From positions 1-8,285 of the forward strand of contig CADBMA010000106.1 of the NCBI GenBank assembly GCA_902795665.1: DNA of 8,285 nucleotides, read 5' to 3'. The DNA comes from an uncultured Rhodospirillales bacterium. GTDB lineage: Bacteria; Pseudomonadota; Alphaproteobacteria; RF32; CAG-239. Shown here piece after piece: positions 7,009-8,285 of the stretch (its first letter is position 1; the number at the start of each line of letters is the position of its first letter). The notes beneath the pieces were generated by a model that saw nothing but the letters and a program-made list of their open reading frames with translations, made no database searches and had not been told where the DNA came from. Position numbers and translations under genes: made by a program.

Positions 7009-7569
7009 ATGAAAAAAGATAAAAACATTGATGAAGTTATCGAAGATGCAGATGAAGTTGAAAATATTCCGGAGGAGAATGAAGATACTGATGAAGTATC
7101 TGTGAAAGAACTTGAAGATAAAATTCAAGAGCTTGAAGCAGAAAATACTCACCTTAAAGATGAATATCTTCGTGCTTGCGCCGATTCTGAAAATACCAAA
7201 AAACGCTGCGCTCAAGAGATTGATAAGAACTATAAATATGCAGTTTCATCTTTTGCAAAAGAGTTGCTGTCGGTTGCGGATAATCTTCATCGCGCTCTCG
7301 ACGCTGCCAAAGGCGAAACAAGTGAGCAGTTCGAACAATTTCGCAAAGGAGTAGAATTAACCGAGTCGGAATTGATGAAAGTGTTAAACAAATTCGGTAT
7401 TAGTAAGATGGAGCCAATGGGAAAAGTCTTCGATCCGGCATTTCATCAAGTGGTGCAGGAAGTGGAAGATAAAACCAAACCGGCAGGGACTGTTATTGCC
7501 GAATTGCAGACCGGATATATGATAAACGATCGTTTGCTGCGTGAAGCAATGGTTGTTGTGAGCAAATAA
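7009..7569 (+). CDS. grpE: Nucleotide exchange factor GrpE (DnaK co-chaperone)
   Basis: GrpE releases ADP from DnaK in the Hsp70 cycle in the cytoplasm. The protein has 186 residues, normal for bacteria. Residues 1-30 are acidic and disordered. A coiled-coil helix (~31-75, with the conserved DEYLRACADSENTKKR at 51-66) gives the dimer stalk. The FAKELLSVADNLHRAL helix (82-97) and GVELTESELMKVL (114-126) form the four-helix bundle. The C-terminal beta domain that contacts DnaK has FDPAFHQVV (141-149), a GTV turn (160-162) and GYMINDRLLREAMVVVSK (169-186), all in their usual order. It stands alone rather than next to hrcA, dnaK or dnaJ within this window and diverges from the synthase gene. A promoter at 6930-6958 and a terminator at 7584-7612 make it a single-gene unit. 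Confidence 0.96.
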   Translation: MKKDKNIDEVIEDADEVENIPEENEDTDEVSVKELEDKIQELEAENTHLKDEYLRACADSENTKKRCAQEIDKNYKYAVSSFAKELLSVADNLHRALDAAKGETSEQFEQFRKGVELTESELMKVLNKFGISKMEPMGKVFDPAFHQVVQEVEDKTKPAGTVIAELQTGYMINDRLLREAMVVVSK

Positions 7570-7581
7570 TCGTACAAAAAT

Positions 7582-7612
7582 AAAAAAAACCTGCAAAATT
7601 GCAGGTTTTTTT
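7582..7612. terminator. Bidirectional terminator between grpE and rpmB
   Basis: The arms CCTGCA (7590-7595) and TGCAGG (7600-7605) enclose a 4-nt loop, with A8 on the left and T7 on the right. It is a symmetric rho-independent terminator serving grpE rightward (12 nt past its stop) and rpmB leftward (18 nt past its stop). Confidence 0.92.
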
Positions 7613-7630
7613 GTTATAAAGACGTTTATA

Positions 7631-7993
7631 CTATTTAGCAGCTTTTTTAGCAGCAACCTTAGCAACACGAGCCGGCTGATTGCGAACAGCTTTTTTCTCA
7701 GGTTTAGCAATCGGGCCTTTTTTGGCAATCAGAGCCTTTTTAATTTTTTGAGCTTCCAATGTCAATTTATTGCCGGAAGTTGCCTCTAAATAACCATCCA
7801 AACCGCCGTTGTGTTCAATAGAACGCAAGGTCTTAGTGCAAACTTTCAGTTTAAAAGTTTGATTCAAAGCTTCACTAAACAGCGAAACAACTTGCAAATT
7901 AGGCAGAAAACGGCGACGGGTACGATTGTTAGCATGGCTTACATTGTTACCGCTCATAACGCCGGTGCCTGAAATATCACATTTTTTTACCAT
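7631..7993 (-). CDS. rpmB: Large-subunit ribosomal protein bL28 with a long basic C-terminal tail
   Basis: bL28 is a structural protein of the 50S subunit. The 120-residue product begins MVKKCDISGTGVMSGNNVSH, has the RRRFLPNLQ segment (27-35), KLKVCTKTLRSIEHNGGLD (48-66) and a helical end near residue 88. The family is usually ~65-100 residues. Residues ~90-120 form an extra Lys/Ala/Pro-rich tail ending VAKVAAKKAAK, probably disordered and RNA-contacting. The core looks alphaproteobacterial. A TTG at 8056 extends the frame by 21 residues, but AAGGA at 8002-8006, 8 nt before the ATG at 7993, and conservation of the MVKKC start fix the shorter form. No rpmG partner is adjacent in this window; rpmB appears to be a single-gene unit ending at the shared terminator. 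Confidence 0.95.
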   Translation of the reverse strand: MVKKCDISGTGVMSGNNVSHANNRTRRRFLPNLQVVSLFSEALNQTFKLKVCTKTLRSIEHNGGLDGYLEATSGNKLTLEAQKIKKALIAKKGPIAKPEKKAVRNQPARVAKVAAKKAAK

Positions 7994-8027
7994 TATTCCA
8001 ATCCTTGAAAAACAATATTGTTGCCTG

Positions 8028-8056
8028 TTGATAACTGTTTTATCCATAAAAGTCAA
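8028..8056 (-). promoter_or_regulatory. Promoter of rpmB
   Basis: Leftward TTGACT (8051-8056, five of six matches to -35) is followed after 17 nt by TATCAA (8028-8033, four of six matches to -10). The predicted leader is about 25-30 nt. A- and T-tracts at 8066-8102 lie directly upstream and could act as an UP element, which would suit a ribosomal protein gene. The -35 block CTTGACTT is the same as that of the grpE promoter. Confidence 0.55.
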
Positions 8057-8125
8057 GAATTATTTATGCAAATTAAAAAAAATGTAGCATTTATTTTTTT
8101 TTCGGGGTATTAATAGCCCAAATAG

Positions 8126-8131
8126 TATAGT
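8126..8131 (+). promoter_or_regulatory. Possible -10 element for the tRNA gene
   Basis: TATAGT lies 5 nt before the first base of the mature tRNA, an appropriate distance for a very short leader. No convincing -35 is seen at the expected distance, where the sequence is CGGGGT. Confidence 0.35.
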
Positions 8132-8136
8132 GTTGT

Positions 8137-8213
8137 GTACCCGTAGCTCAGCTGGATAGAGTGTTGGCCTCCGACGCCAAAGGTCGTGGGTTCGAATCCC
8201 TCCGGGTACGCCA
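8137..8213 (+). tRNA. tRNA-Arg (anticodon CCG)
   Basis: The 77-nt sequence folds as a full cloverleaf. The acceptor arms GTACCCG (8137-8143) and CGGGTAC (8203-8209) pair perfectly. The D stem is GCTC/GAGT, and the anticodon stem TTGGC/GCCAA holds the loop CTCCGAC with anticodon CCG at 8171-8173, reading the CGG codon. The variable loop is AGGTC, and the T arm is GTGGG-TTCGAAT-CCCTC. G is the discriminator base and CCA is encoded at 8211-8213. The T stem contains one T-T opposition (8187 and 8201). The overall sequence closely resembles ordinary bacterial tRNA-Arg(CCG). Confidence 0.96.
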
Positions 8214-8218
8214 ATATA

Positions 8219-8246
8219 AAAACCGCACCTTATGTGGTGCGGTTTT
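8219..8246 (+). terminator. Intrinsic terminator of the tRNA-Arg gene
   Basis: The arms CCGCACC (8223-8229) and GGTGCGG (8236-8242) enclose a 6-nt loop and are extended by A4/T4 flanks. The hairpin begins 6 nt after the CCA end. The U tract is only four long, so it may be modest in strength; the leftward A/T flank makes it partly bidirectional. Confidence 0.8.
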
Positions 8247-8253
8247 CTGTCTT

Positions 8254-8280
8254 CCCGAGAGGGGCGAACCCACGGGTTCG
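8254..8280. repeat. Two adjacent small inverted repeats at the window edge
   Basis: CCC-GAGA-GGG (8254-8263) is followed by CGAACC-CACG-GGTTCG (8265-8280). Both could form short hairpins. The second resembles the GGTTCG core of a tRNA T arm, but no cloverleaf can be built from the visible bases. The sequence continues past the window, so its role is unknown. Confidence 0.4.
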
Positions 8281-8285
8281 TTCAA

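Noticed and set aside
7994..8056. N-terminal extension of L28 from a TTG at 8056
   Set aside because: The region holds the likely -35 and -10 elements and the ribosome binding site, and L28 proteins begin at the MVKKC-type start.
8094..8119. T9 run followed by a GGGG-TATTAATA-GCCC near-palindrome upstream of the tRNA
   Set aside because: The hairpin has a G-G mismatch and a tiny loop, and the T run is on the wrong side for a rightward terminator; leftward it would be followed by As.
8137..8213. Open reading antisense to the tRNA (translates as GVPGGIRTHDL...)
   Set aside because: This is the well-known spurious translation of the reverse complement of tRNA-Arg genes, not a protein.
1..8285. 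CRISPR array, insertion sequence, or defence/toxin system
   Set aside because: No regularly spaced direct repeats, transposase motifs or recognised defence genes were found on either strand.

Overview
The window looks like chromosome from an anaerobic, fermentative, fairly AT-rich bacterium. The best lineage evidence is ribosomal protein L28, whose core (GNNVSHANN near residue 15, RRRFLPNLQ near residue 26, RSIEHNGGLD near residue 57) resembles alphaproteobacterial L28. The [FeFe] hydrogenase genes imply anaerobic fermentation. A gut-type alphaproteobacterium is a reasonable guess but is inference only. No insertion sequence, CRISPR array, rRNA or prophage structural gene is visible.

Layout. 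Positions 1-627 (+) hold the 3' end of an unrecognised gene whose first ~165 bases are much more GC-rich than the rest, followed by a strong terminator (668-712). A second, largely bidirectional hairpin (722-753) closes the leftward genes. From right to left on the minus strand come a divergent GT5 glycogen/starch synthase (4800-6839) and a compact three-gene NAD(P)-linked [FeFe] hydrogenase cassette: hndA (NuoE-like, 4231-4713), a fused hndB/hndC (thioredoxin-like [2Fe-2S] domain plus NuoF-like flavoprotein, 2555-4225) and hndD (H-cluster catalytic subunit, 758-2536). Gaps inside the cassette are 5 and 18 nt, so it is an operon. The synthase lies only 86 nt upstream in the same direction and may be cotranscribed.

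A 154-nt divergent intergenic region with dyad symmetries separates the synthase from grpE (7009-7569, +). A bidirectional terminator (7584-7612) lies between grpE and the convergent rpmB (7631-7993, -). A divergent tRNA-Arg(CCG) gene (8137-8213, +) and its terminator (8219-8246) come next. The last ~40 nt hold two adjacent small inverted repeats cut by the window edge.

How the genes work together. HndA and HndC form the NAD(P)H/FMN diaphorase module and HndD makes or consumes H2, so the complex exchanges electrons between NAD(P)H (possibly with ferredoxin) and protons. Glycogen turnover would feed glycolytic NADH, and H2 release would reoxidise it; this metabolic link is inference. The most notable point is that the HndC homologue stops where electron-bifurcating HydB proteins usually continue into a 2x[4Fe-4S] domain. 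I found no clearly new multi-gene system; the remaining points of interest are the divergent synthase, the unknown mosaic-looking gene at the left edge and the long basic tail of L28.
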